A stretch of 64,000 nucleotides of DNA from Dactylosporangium siamense (lineage in GTDB: Bacteria; Actinomycetota; Actinomycetes; Mycobacteriales; Micromonosporaceae), in NCBI RefSeq assembly GCF_016862795.1, contig NZ_BONQ01000055.1:1-64000 (forward strand), read 5' to 3'. The translations under genes were made by a program, and so were the position numbers. Position 1 is the stretch's first letter. Each line of letters begins with the position of its first letter. Shown in pieces: positions 34,562 through 42,453 of the stretch. The notes below the pieces were generated by a model, which was not told the origin of the DNA, searched no databases, and saw nothing but the letters and a program-made list of their open reading frames with translations.

Positions 34562-34619
34562 GCAGGCACAGTAGCCGGGTCTTCACCGTGGCGAATCATG
34601 CCTGACGGCCACGGCCGGA

Positions 34620-34665
34620 TACCACGACCGTGGTAGATCCCGGCGCCGCTACCACGTCCGCGGCA
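34620..34665. promoter_or_regulatory. Repeated near-palindromes TACCACG-N2-CGTGGTA
   Basis: TACCACGACCGTGGTA (34620-34635) is followed exactly 30 bp later, about three helical turns, by TACCACGTCCGCGGCA (34650-34665). They lie between the divergent kinase operon and the small membrane-protein gene. This fits dimer sites for the adjacent LuxR-type regulator. The link to that regulator is inferred from position. Confidence 0.55.
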
Positions 34666-34758
34666 GCGCGAAGTGCCCACGCCGGCACGATGCGGTGCGG
34701 GGGTCGGGGCGGCCACGATCGACGGCATCCAGCCTTCGCACAGACGAGGAGCCCCGCC

Positions 34759-35085
34759 ATGTCCGTCCGCCTCCTGCTCGCCGAGTCCGTCAGCTCGTCC
34801 ACCCTGACCACCGACCGGCTCGTGGCCACCGCGGCGGCGTTCGTGGCGCTGGCCGGCGCGGTCACCGGCGCGCTCGCCCTGGCCCGCGCGTCCCGCCGGC
34901 GCACCGTTGTCGCCCTGTCGGCCGGTGCGATCGGCGTGCTGGTCGGCGTCCTCGTCCTGGCCACCGCCGACGGTGGGCCGGGCACCGGCAACGGTGTCGT
35001 CGGGGGCTACGCGGCCATCGTGTTCGGGCTGGCCGCCGTGGTCCTCGGTGGCCTGGCCGTCGCGCATTCCCGCCGCGCGGCCTGA
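34759..35085 (+). CDS. Small multi-TM membrane protein
   Basis: 108 residues from ATG 34759, with the site GAGGAG; upstream frames are non-coding in character. Three hydrophobic segments (about 20-40, 48-64, 76-98) separated by short charged loops. It resembles the small DUF6223-like membrane proteins often placed beside two-component systems, but I am not sure of the family. Likely a target of the divergent two-component system. Confidence 0.72.
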   Translation: MSVRLLLAESVSSSTLTTDRLVATAAAFVALAGAVTGALALARASRRRTVVALSAGAIGVLVGVLVLATADGGPGTGNGVVGGYAAIVFGLAAVVLGGLAVAHSRRAA

Positions 35086-35473
35086 GCTTGTCCGGCCCCG
35101 CTCTGGTCGAAGAGCGAAACCATCGACTACGGGACCGGTCGGTACCAGGCTTCCGAAACAGAAATCTTGAACTACCTGGTGGATTAGGTGTCGCGGGCGA
35201 CCTGTAATCCACCAGGTAGTTCGATGCGCGGGGTTCGACTGGCGAAGCTTTGTTCGATTTGGGTTGTTTGTGATCAACGGCGGTGTGGCACCACCGAATG
35301 ATGACCGCGACGGCGGTGGATCATGCGAGTGCGGACCTGGCTTGGGATCACCGCAAGACGGCAGTCAGGGTGACCGCGCCACCCTGCCGCACGGCCGCAG
35401 GCCGGGCGGTGCCATCAAGTCCCCGCGCCTCCAGCTGAATATTCGCAGGGCGTGACGGCCAGCACCGCGAACC
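35086..35473. other. Convergent intergenic region with lower GC content
   Basis: 388 bp between two converging units. It holds the 18-bp perfect inverted repeat described separately and an AT-richer stretch around 35236-35280 (GCTTTGTTCGATTTGGGTTG). A 63-codon open frame at 35264 has poor third-position bias and no recognisable product. I see no convincing gene here. It may be the footprint of a lost mobile element. Confidence 0.6.
35169..35222. repeat. 18-bp perfect inverted repeat (hairpin) with 18-nt loop
   Basis: Left arm GAACTACCTGGTGGATTA (35169-35186) and right arm TAATCCACCAGGTAGTTC (35205-35222) are perfectly complementary. The loop itself contains GTCGC and GCGAC. The arms are far less GC-rich than normal terminators of this genome. 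It may be a bidirectional terminator, a REP/MITE-like element or a recombination site. Confidence 0.85.
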
Positions 35474-36115
35474 TCAGCCCCGGCCGAGGCCGGCGTCGCG
35501 GGCCCGGACGATGGCCTCGGCCCGGGTCGCCACCTGCAGCTTGGCGAAGATGGTGGAGATGTGGTTGCCGACGGTCTTGCCGGCCAGGCCGAGCCGGGTC
35601 GCGATGGTGGCGTTGGGCAGGCCGGCGGCGATGAGGTCGAGGACCTCGCGTTCGCGGCGGGTGAGGTCCGGAAACGCCTGCCCGGTCGCCGGTGCCGGCG
35701 CCGCGAAGAAGCTCAGCATGCGGCGGGCGACCCCAGGGCCGAAGACGGCGCCGCCGGCGGCGACGGTGACGATCGCGTGGGAGATCTCCTCCTGCGACGC
35801 GCCCTTGATGAGATAGCCGCGGGCGCCGGCGCGCATGGCGGCGAAGATGGAGTCGTCGTCCCCGAACATGCTCAGCACGAGCACGGCGACGGCCGGCGCC
35901 AGACGGGTGATCTCGGCGGTGGCGGCGACGCCGTCGAGGTCGGGCATGCGCAGGTCCATGACGAGGACGTCGGGCTGTGCGGTGACCGCGACCCGGACCG
36001 CCTCCCGGCCGGTGGCCGCCTCGGCGACCATTTCCAGGCCGGGCAGGGACGCGAACAACGCGCGCAGCCCGTCCCGCACGACCGGGTGGTCGTCCGCGAC
36101 AGCGACGCGGGTCAT
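35474..36115 (-). CDS. LuxR/NarL-type response regulator, system 2
   Basis: 213 residues from ATG 36115, the fourth of four tandemly repeated ATGA copies and the only one whose frame stays open. The receiver domain has D-D-H at 8-10, phospho-Asp54 (L-V-M-D-L-R-M-P) and Lys in Y-L-I-K-G-A. The LuxR HTH is at about 148-210 (L-T-R-R-E-R-E-V-L-D-L-I-A-A-G-L). It probably evolved from a normal 4-nt overlap with the kinase stop. A GTG at 36151 in frame would add 12 repeat-encoded residues. Confidence 0.92.
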   Translation of the reverse strand: MTRVAVADDHPVVRDGLRALFASLPGLEMVAEAATGREAVRVAVTAQPDVLVMDLRMPDLDGVAATAEITRLAPAVAVLVLSMFGDDDSIFAAMRAGARGYLIKGASQEEISHAIVTVAAGGAVFGPGVARRMLSFFAAPAPATGQAFPDLTRREREVLDLIAAGLPNATIATRLGLAGKTVGNHISTIFAKLQVATRAEAIVRARDAGLGRG

Positions 36116-36187
36116 GATGCCACCGCACCGCGGGTCATGATGCCACCGCACCGCGGGTCATGACGGCCACCGCGACGCGGGTCATGA
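36111..36187. repeat. Four tandem copies of a start/stop codon unit at kinase-regulator junction
   Basis: GTCATGA occurs at 36111, 36134, 36157 and 36181 within a 23/23/24-nt repeat (CCGCGGGTCATGATGCCACCG and variants). On the minus strand each copy gives ATGACCCGC. The copy at 36185 is the kinase stop overlap. The copies at 36161 and 36138 run into the TGA at 36138-36136, 36115-36113 or nearby frames, and only the last gives the regulator. Confidence 0.85.
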
Positions 36188-38140
36188 CGGCACCGCCAGC
36201 GGCAGGACGGCGACGACCCGCCCGCCGGTCGGGGTCGGGCCCGCGACACAGGTGCCGCCGAGCTCGGTCGCGCGTTCCCGGATCGAGGTCAGTCCGACGC
36301 CGGGGATCCAGGGCCCGTCGGGCGATCCGTCGTCGACGACCGACAGCCGGACCGCCGAGTCGACGGCAAGTTCGACCCGGGCGGCGCCGGCGTTCGCGTG
36401 CCGGGCCACGTTCGTCAGGGCCTCGGTGCCGATGCGGTACACGGCGACCTCCACCGCGGCGGGCAGCGCCGGCAGCGTGTCGGGTGCGTCGACGGTGACC
36501 GCGAGGGGCAGCGTCGCCCCGTGCCGGCGCAGGGCACCGGCGAGGCCGAGCTCGTCGAGTGTCGGTGGGCGCAACCCGTACACCAGGCGGCGGACGTCAT
36601 CGATCGCCTCCCGGATGTCACGGCGGAGCTCGGCCAGCAGCGCCGTGGCCTGTTCGGGTGCCCCGGTCACGAGGTTGTGTGCGGCGTCGGCCTTGAACCC
36701 GGCGCCGGTGAGCGCGGGCCCGAGCCCGTCGTGCAGGTCGCGGTGCAGGCGGCGGCGTTCCTCCTCGCGGGCGGCGACGATGCGCTCCCGGGACGCCTGC
36801 ACCTCCTCGGCGAGCGCGGAGGCGTGCAGCGCGGTGGCGAGGGGCCCGGCGAGCAGGTCGAGGACGGCGTGGTCCGCGGCGGCGAGCCGGCGGTCGCCGG
36901 ACCGGACCCCGACGAGCAGCTCGCCGACCCGGGCACCGTGGAAGGTCAGGGGCACAGTGTGCAGGCTAGCCGGTGGTTGGCCGGCCGCGGCGAGTTCCCG
37001 CCCGTCGCGGCGCAGCGCGGCGAACGGCAGCCGCAGCGCGTCGCGGATGCCGTCCAGGACCCCGGTCAGGTCGTCGGCGGCCAGGCGCGCGCCGACCCGC
37101 GACACGGCGAGGACGGGGTCGGACCGGGAGCCGTACAGCAGCCGGTCGACCCGCCGCTGCGACCAGACCCGGACCGGGTTGAACGCCAGCGCGATCAGCA
37201 GCGTCGCGAGCAGCGGGGCGCCGGCACCGCGCAGCAGCGCGTCGAAGAGGGTCAGCAGCCCGGCGTACGCGCCGATGACGGCGAGGCTCAGCGCCAGGTA
37301 GAGCACGGTGCGGGACAGCACCAGCCGGATGTCGAGCAGCTGGTGGCGCAGGATCGCGATGGTGACCGCCACCGGCACGAGCGGGATGGCGAGCAGCAGC
37401 AGGATCGGTCCGCCGCCGACCAGCCACCGCGGCAGGTTCAGTCCGACCGCCACGATCAGCGCCCAGACCAGCCACAGCAGTTGCCGGCGGAGCTGTTCGT
37501 CGCCGCGCCGGTAACGCACCACCAGCGCACCGATCGCGCCGAGCAACGCAAACAGCGGCGCCAGGTTCGCGGCGAACCACAGCGGCCCGAGCGCGTCGTA
37601 GAACGGCAGCTCGATGTACGAGTGCACGGCCCGATCGGCGATGACCAACGGGGAAGGCCCGGTGGCCATCGCGGCGGTGAAGCACACCCCGACGGCGACG
37701 GTCGCCCGAAACAGCCAGCGCCAGGGCGGCGAGACCGGCCGGCCGGTCGGGAAGACCTGCAGGGCGAGGGGCAGGAACATGCAGATCCCCCACGGCCACG
37801 CCGCGTAGAACACGCTGGCCAGCAGCCGCAGCGTCCACTCCGGCCAGCCATGGGTGATGCCGAGCAGCAGCACCGGCGTGATCGCGGCCGTCGTGAGCGG
37901 CGCGAGCCCGGCGCCGAGCAGGAGCCAGCCGACCCGGTTGGCGGGCCGCTGCACCGCGAGGATCCCGCCGCAGCCGGCGAAGCCCACCCCGATCGCGGTG
38001 TTGGTGAGCATGTAGGAGTCGACCAAGTCACCCAGCGACACCCGCTGACCGGCCACGCCGGCGACGGCGACCAGCACCTCCACGCCGGCGAGGGCGCACA
38101 ACGTCCAGGCCAAGGGTCTCCGCGAGCTCACGCAAACCAT
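36182..38140 (-). CDS. Large membrane sensor histidine kinase, system 2
   Basis: 652 residues. About nine to ten membrane segments in residues 10-325, then a GAF-like domain (about 335-440), the HisKA_3 helix R-R-R-L-H-R-D-L-H-D-G-L-G-P with phospho-His470, and HATPase_c (about 560-652; N-V-A-R-H-A, D-D-G-S). Start is uncertain: ATG 38140 has no clear binding site, and GTG three codons later is equally good. It is divergent from two small membrane-protein genes at 38292 and 39017, the likely targets, mirroring the layout of system 1. Confidence 0.9.
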   Translation of the reverse strand: MVCVSSRRPLAWTLCALAGVEVLVAVAGVAGQRVSLGDLVDSYMLTNTAIGVGFAGCGGILAVQRPANRVGWLLLGAGLAPLTTAAITPVLLLGITHGWPEWTLRLLASVFYAAWPWGICMFLPLALQVFPTGRPVSPPWRWLFRATVAVGVCFTAAMATGPSPLVIADRAVHSYIELPFYDALGPLWFAANLAPLFALLGAIGALVVRYRRGDEQLRRQLLWLVWALIVAVGLNLPRWLVGGGPILLLLAIPLVPVAVTIAILRHQLLDIRLVLSRTVLYLALSLAVIGAYAGLLTLFDALLRGAGAPLLATLLIALAFNPVRVWSQRRVDRLLYGSRSDPVLAVSRVGARLAADDLTGVLDGIRDALRLPFAALRRDGRELAAAGQPPASLHTVPLTFHGARVGELLVGVRSGDRRLAAADHAVLDLLAGPLATALHASALAEEVQASRERIVAAREEERRRLHRDLHDGLGPALTGAGFKADAAHNLVTGAPEQATALLAELRRDIREAIDDVRRLVYGLRPPTLDELGLAGALRRHGATLPLAVTVDAPDTLPALPAAVEVAVYRIGTEALTNVARHANAGAARVELAVDSAVRLSVVDDGSPDGPWIPGVGLTSIRERATELGGTCVAGPTPTGGRVVAVLPLAVPS

Positions 38141-38291
38141 GGTGCGGCACGAGCCGCGTTCGGGGATGGGGGCAGGCCCCTACCCGACCGGGCGGAATTC
38201 CCCGGGCGCTCGGGGACGGCGCCTCAACCGGTCGGGGGCGGGCCGGCGCGACAGTCGACGGCATCATCGACCGCCTCCGAAAGGACGCGCC

Positions 38292-39002
38292 ATGTCCGTC
38301 GCCACCGCCGCACCACCGGCCACCGCCACGCGCGACACCCGCACCGCCCGCCGGGTCGCCGCCGCCGTGCTGCTGCCGCTCGGCCCGCTGTCCGTCGCCG
38401 TCCTGCGGGGCGTCCTGCCGTACTTCCACGCCGCCGACAACCGGGAGACGGTCACCCAGACCGCGGCCCACCTCGGCCGGCAGGACACTGTGCTCTGGCT
38501 CAGCGTCGTCGCGCTCGCCGCGTTGATCCCCTCGGCGCTGGCGGCGGGCCGGCTCGCCCAGCGACGCGCTCCGGTGCTGGCGCTGCTCGGCGTCGGCCTG
38601 CTGGTGCCGGCGTTCGCCGCCCTGTTCTTCTTCGCCGGTGACCCGACGATCCGGGCCGTCGCCGGCGGGGCGGTCGACACCGACACCGCCGTGCGGGTGC
38701 TCGACGCGCAGACCGCCCTGGCGCCGCTCGGCGCCGCCGCGTTCATGTTCGTCGCCGGGCACATCCTCGGCATGGTCCTGCTCGGCGCCGCCCTGTGGCG
38801 CGCGCACGCCGTCCCGGTCTGGGCCGCCGTCGCGGCCATCGTGTCGCAGCCGCTGCACCTCGCGTTCGTCCTGATCGGCAACCAGCCGCTGGACGCCGCC
38901 GCGTGGGGGCTGACCGCGCTCGGGTTCGCCGTCGCGGCGGTGCGTGTCCTGCGCACCCCGGACGACGACTGGGATCTCGCCCCCGTTTCCCGTGCTGTTT
39001 GA
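38292..39002 (+). CDS. Multi-spanning membrane protein
   Basis: 236 residues from ATG 38292, with GAAAGGA upstream. Six hydrophobic segments are visible between residues 23 and 222 (for example VAAAVLLPLGPLSVAVL, ALLGVGLLVPAFAALFFF, FMFVAGHILGMVLLGAAL). The N-terminal 20 residues are Ala/Thr-rich and soluble. I do not recognise the family. It is divergent from the large sensor kinase and is followed after 14 bp by another small membrane protein, so it is probably regulated by system 2. Confidence 0.8.
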   Translation: MSVATAAPPATATRDTRTARRVAAAVLLPLGPLSVAVLRGVLPYFHAADNRETVTQTAAHLGRQDTVLWLSVVALAALIPSALAAGRLAQRRAPVLALLGVGLLVPAFAALFFFAGDPTIRAVAGGAVDTDTAVRVLDAQTALAPLGAAAFMFVAGHILGMVLLGAALWRAHAVPVWAAVAAIVSQPLHLAFVLIGNQPLDAAAWGLTALGFAVAAVRVLRTPDDDWDLAPVSRAV

Positions 39003-39016
39003 GAGAGGAAATCATC

Positions 39017-39367
39017 ATGCGCACATTCCGGATCGGACTGGTCATCGCCGCACTGCTGGGCGTCGCCGACATCGCCGCCGCGATCGCGGGAGGTGGTGAC
39101 ACGCCACCGCTGCCGGTCGCCGCCGCGGCCGTCGCGCTCGGCCTGATCACCCTCGTCGCGGTCGGCTACGGCTGGCGTGGTCGCCGCTCGGCGGTCGCCA
39201 CCGTCGTGGTCACGCGGGTGCTGTCGGCGCTCGGCGCGGTGCCGGCGTTCTTCGCCGACGACGTGCCGGCGGCGTTCGTCGCGTCCGCGGCGGTACTGGT
39301 GGTGCTGACCGCCGTGGTCGCCGCCCTGCTCGCCCCGCGCCTTCGCCGACGACCCGCCACTGTGTAA
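39017..39367 (+). CDS. Small membrane protein
   Basis: 116 residues from ATG 39017 with the site GAGAGGAA. Four hydrophobic segments (about 5-24, 32-49, 58-76, 86-106), with an Arg-rich cytosolic end (LAPRLRRRP). Unrecognised family. It is probably co-transcribed with the preceding membrane-protein gene and ends at a strong bidirectional terminator. Confidence 0.8.
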   Translation: MRTFRIGLVIAALLGVADIAAAIAGGGDTPPLPVAAAAVALGLITLVAVGYGWRGRRSAVATVVVTRVLSALGAVPAFFADDVPAAFVASAAVLVVLTAVVAALLAPRLRRRPATV

Positions 39368-39373
39368 CGCCGG

Positions 39374-39403
39374 CCGGCGTGCACCACCGACGGTGCACGC
39401 CGG
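39374..39403. terminator. Bidirectional terminator between membrane protein and soxR
   Basis: CCGGCGTGCACC and GGTGCACGCCGG form a perfect 12-bp stem with a 6-nt loop (ACCGAC), placed 6 nt after the + strand stop and 9 nt from the soxR stop. Confidence 0.75.
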
Positions 39404-39412
39404 ACCCGGTGC

Positions 39413-39889
39413 TCAGGCGTCACCCGACGGCGCCACGGGTGGCTGAAGGCGGCGGGCACCCGGACCTTCGCGGCCGAGCATGTCGCGCGGGTTGGTCAGG
39501 TGGCAGACCCGCAGCGACAGGCAGCCGCAGCCGATGCACTCGGTGAGGTCGTCCCGCAGTGCCTGCAGCTGCGCGATGCGCGCGTCGAGCTCGGCCCGCC
39601 AGCCCATGGACAGCAGGGCCCAGTCCTCGCGGGTCGGGGTGCGTTCGCTCGGCAGCCGGTCCAGGGCGTCGCGGATCACGGCCAGGGAGATCCCGACGTG
39701 CTGGGACGCGCGGATGAAGGCGACCCGGCGCAGCGTGTCGCGGCTGTACCGGCGCTGGTTGCTCGGTGTCCTCGTGCTGCGGATGAGCCCGTGCCGCTCG
39801 TAGAAGTGCAGGGCGGAGATCGCCACGCCGCTGCGGTCGGCGACCTGGCCGACGGTGAGCTCGTGGAACGTGGTGCGGGGCCTCGGCAT
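39413..39889 (-). CDS. soxR: Redox-sensing MerR-family activator SoxR
   Basis: 158 residues from ATG 39889. The MerR HTH is residues 10-78 (L-T-V-G-Q-V-A-D-R-S-G-V-A-I-S-A-L-H-F-Y-E-R-H-G-L-I), followed by a dimerisation helix and the [2Fe-2S] cluster motif C118-x2-C121-x-C123-x5-C129. Oxidation of the cluster by redox-cycling compounds switches on target promoters. The divergent promoter (39906-39936) carries a sox box with the long 19-bp spacer. Its adjacent target is now a pseudogene, so in this strain SoxR must act on other loci or none. Confidence 0.94.
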   Translation of the reverse strand: MPRPRTTFHELTVGQVADRSGVAISALHFYERHGLIRSTRTPSNQRRYSRDTLRRVAFIRASQHVGISLAVIRDALDRLPSERTPTREDWALLSMGWRAELDARIAQLQALRDDLTECIGCGCLSLRVCHLTNPRDMLGREGPGARRLQPPVAPSGDA

Positions 39890-39905
39890 GCGTCGAACAT
39901 AGCGC

Positions 39906-39936
39906 TTGACCTCAACCATAGTTGAGGCCAGAGGAT
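39906..39936 (+). promoter_or_regulatory. SoxR box within a 19-bp-spacer promoter
   Basis: CCTCAACCATAGTTGAGG (39910-39927) is a near-perfect palindrome matching the sox box CCTCAAG..CTTGAGG. It lies between -35 TTGACC (39906-39911) and -10 GAGGAT (39931-39936), separated by 19 bp, the over-long spacing used by MerR-type activators. It drives the + strand NmrA pseudogene at 39974. Confidence 0.85.
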
Positions 39937-39973
39937 CGGTGTCGGCCACCCGGCACGATCAAGGAGTCGACCT

Positions 39974-40349
39974 GTGACCACCGTCCTCGTCATCGGCGCC
40001 ACCGGGAAGCAGGGCGGCGCCGTCGCGCGGCTGCTCCTCGACCACGGCCACGAGGTCACCGCCTTCGTGCGCTCGCCCGGGTCGCCGGGCAGCGCATCGA
40101 CGTCGTGTCCGACCGGGTGACCGGCGAGGAGGCGGCCCGGATCCTCGGCGACGTGCTCGGCCGGGAGATCCCCTACCGGCAGCTGCCGCTGGACCAGGTC
40201 CGGCAGTGGGCCGGCGACGAGATCGCCGACATGTTCCAGCGTTTCGAGGACAACACCGACTTCCTCGACGCCGTGGCGCTGCACGCCGCGCACCCGGAGG
40301 TGGCGCCGACTGGGCCCGCACGGTCGACTGGGACCGCGTCCTGGGATGC
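39974..40349 (+). pseudogene. NmrA-family reductase pseudogene (central deletion plus frameshifts)
   Basis: AAGGAG precedes GTG 39974. The first 40 codons encode a good NmrA N-terminus (T-T-V-L-V-I-G-A-T-G-K-Q-G-G-A-V), but the frame stops at 40118-40120. The protein then resumes in another frame directly at the family's C-terminal part (Q-R-I-D-V-V-S-D-R-V-T-G-E-E-A-A, I-P-Y-R-Q-L-P, D-M-F-Q-R-F-E-D-N-T). A second shift moves to the third frame for the terminal D-W-A-R-T-V-D-W-D-R-V-L. About 150 residues of the usual roughly 290 are missing. Promoter, sox box and terminator are intact, so inactivation looks recent. Confidence 0.85.
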
Positions 40350-40380
40350 GCTGGAGGGCGCCGGCCCGGCGCCCTCCAGC
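40350..40380. terminator. Strong terminator hairpin between pseudogene and amidase gene
   Basis: GCTGGAGGGCGCCGG and CCGGCGCCCTCCAGC form a 15-bp stem with almost no loop. It lies 8 bp from the stop of the convergent amidase gene and probably serves both directions. Confidence 0.8.
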
Positions 40381-40387
40381 GAAATCG

Positions 40388-42424
40388 TTACAGGGTGGTC
40401 TCGCCGGTGAGGCCGAAGAAGTCGTGCCATTTGGCGCCGCCGAGGAAGCCGGTGCCGGTGGACAGCCCGACGTAGACGTCGTTGGTGGCGGCCTTGGTGA
40501 AGACGATGATGTCGTCCTTGCCGTCGCCGTTGACGTCACCGAGGTACGGGAACTCCCCGGCGGTGCAGAAGAAGTCGTTCCACTTCACCGTGGTGCCGAC
40601 GAACGCGGTACCGGTGGACACGGCGGCGTAGACGTCGGCGTCGGCGTTGCAGGTGAACGTGACGATGTCGGCCTTGCCGTCGCCGTTGACGTCACCGACC
40701 CGCGGCTGCTCGCTGCCGACGGCGAACAGGTCGTGCCATTTGAGCGGGGCGCCGAAGCCGGCGCCGGTGGACAGCGCGACGATCACGTCGGCCGCGGTCG
40801 TAGGGCCTTGGGTGAAGGTGATGATGTCGGCCTTGCCGTCGCCGTCGACGTCACCGACCGCCGGGTACTCGCCCGGGATCGAGAAGTACTCGTGCCACTT
40901 CACGCCGGGCCCGAACGACGTACCGGTGGACAACGCCACGTACACGTCGGCGGCGGCGTCGTGGGTGAACGTGATGATGTCATCGCGACCGTCGCCGTTG
41001 ACGTCGCCGACCGCTGGGACCTCCGCGCCCGGGGCGAACCAGTCGTGCCACTTCGCGCCGCCGGCGAACGAGGTGCCGTTCGACAACCCGACGTACACGT
41101 CGCCGAGGGTGCCGCCGGTGAACACGACGATGTCGTCCTTGCCGTCGCCGTTGAAGTCGCCGGTCAACGGGGTTTCCCCCGTCAGGCCGAAGAAGTCGTT
41201 CCACTTCACCGACGTGCCGGCGAACGCGGTGCCGGTCGAGGTCGAGACGTAGACGTCGTTGAGGCTGCCCTGGTTGAACGTGACGATGTCGTCCTTGCCG
41301 TCACCGGTGAAGTCAGTGGGTGAACCGGCGTAGTACCTGCCGCCCGTACCCCCGCCGCCGCCCGCGTTGACCAGGGAGATGTAGTAGTTCCAGTTCCAGT
41401 TGGGACCGGGGTCCGTGTGGTCGTTGCCGGGGATCTCGTTGTGCCCCTTGATCCCGGTCCGGTTCTTCGGGATGCCGTACTTGTCGCAGAGGTAGCGGGT
41501 CAGGGCCGCCGACGAGCGGTACATCGCGTCGGTGAACCAGGCCGGGTTGTCGACGTAGCCCTCGTGCTCGATGCCGACGCCGTACGCGTTGGCGGAGCGG
41601 GCGTGGTATGCGGTGTCGCCCTCCCGGACCATCTGCGTGATCTCGCCGTTGCTGGACTTGACCACGTAGTGCGCGCTGACCCCGGCGGACGGGTTCTGGA
41701 ACCAGTTGACCGTGCCGGCGTAGGAGCCCTGGGTCACGTGGATGACGACGGTGGTGATCCGGCTGGACCGCCCCGCGCCGTAGTTGGCGCCGTTGGCGGC
41801 GACCCAGCGGGCCGGGCCGTACTCCGGGACCGCGGCGGCGAGCGAGGAGCCCCCGGTCGGCGCGGTCGAGGCATAGCGGCCTAGCTCCGGCGCCACGGAA
41901 CGGCCCACAACAGCGCCCGGAATCCCTTGCCGCAGAATGTCGTAAACGTTGTCGGCGTAGAGGCGGGCGGTGGCGTCGTCGACGGACGCGCTGTATCGCG
42001 CGACGACCGGGTACCACGCGCCGATCCGGCCGCGATCGCCCGCTTTCAGGCCCGCGGCGTCGGCGAGGTCGCGCAGGACCGCCGCGCCGCCGCGGATGTT
42101 GGCCGGTGTGTCCGATCGCAGCGCGGCCGCGGGCACGCCGGTGAGGGTCGCGGCGCGTTCCAGGCTGTGGTTGGTGGGGTTGCTGGCCAGGTGCATCACG
42201 CCGAACCCGTTGGCCTGGCTCGGTTTGCCGCCGTGCGCGTCGAGGCGGGTCTCGCCGTAGCCGACCGCGACGAGCAGGTCCCGCGGCACGCCGGACTCGG
42301 CGGCCGCCTTGGCGAAGGCCGCGTTCAGGCCGTCGACGGGCGCGGCGTGGGCGGTGGCCGCGGATCCCGCGACGAGCACACCGGCGAGCAGGACGACGGC
42401 GCCGCGGCGCCACCAGTTGGCCAT
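40388..42424 (-). CDS. Secreted SLT-like/amidase_2 peptidoglycan hydrolase with FG-GAP module
   Basis: 678 residues from ATG 42424 (GGGAGA site). Signal peptide 1-27. Residues about 30-170 resemble a lytic-transglycosylase (SLT) fold with Glu58 in G-Y-G-E-T-R-L-D and G-F-G-V-M-H-L. Residues 222-350 are an N-acetylmuramoyl-L-alanine amidase_2 domain, with Zn ligands probably His229 (V-V-I-H-V-T-Q) and His336 (G-N-D-H-T-D-P-G). After a Gly linker, residues about 370-678 hold six FG-GAP/VCBS repeats, each with the Ca-binding D-x-N-x-D-G-x-x-D. It should cut peptidoglycan outside the cell. It follows the lysozyme-like FG-GAP gene by 29 bp and shares its operator at 43933. Confidence 0.9.
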   Translation of the reverse strand: MANWWRRGAVVLLAGVLVAGSAATAHAAPVDGLNAAFAKAAAESGVPRDLLVAVGYGETRLDAHGGKPSQANGFGVMHLASNPTNHSLERAATLTGVPAAALRSDTPANIRGGAAVLRDLADAAGLKAGDRGRIGAWYPVVARYSASVDDATARLYADNVYDILRQGIPGAVVGRSVAPELGRYASTAPTGGSSLAAAVPEYGPARWVAANGANYGAGRSSRITTVVIHVTQGSYAGTVNWFQNPSAGVSAHYVVKSSNGEITQMVREGDTAYHARSANAYGVGIEHEGYVDNPAWFTDAMYRSSAALTRYLCDKYGIPKNRTGIKGHNEIPGNDHTDPGPNWNWNYYISLVNAGGGGGTGGRYYAGSPTDFTGDGKDDIVTFNQGSLNDVYVSTSTGTAFAGTSVKWNDFFGLTGETPLTGDFNGDGKDDIVVFTGGTLGDVYVGLSNGTSFAGGAKWHDWFAPGAEVPAVGDVNGDGRDDIITFTHDAAADVYVALSTGTSFGPGVKWHEYFSIPGEYPAVGDVDGDGKADIITFTQGPTTAADVIVALSTGAGFGAPLKWHDLFAVGSEQPRVGDVNGDGKADIVTFTCNADADVYAAVSTGTAFVGTTVKWNDFFCTAGEFPYLGDVNGDGKDDIIVFTKAATNDVYVGLSTGTGFLGGAKWHDFFGLTGETTL

Positions 42425-42453
42425 GGGGGTCTCCCATCGGAGGTGCGGAGGTT

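Noticed and set aside
35264-35455. 63-codon ORF in the convergent gap
   Set aside because: Poor third-position bias, no ribosome-binding site and no recognisable sequence.
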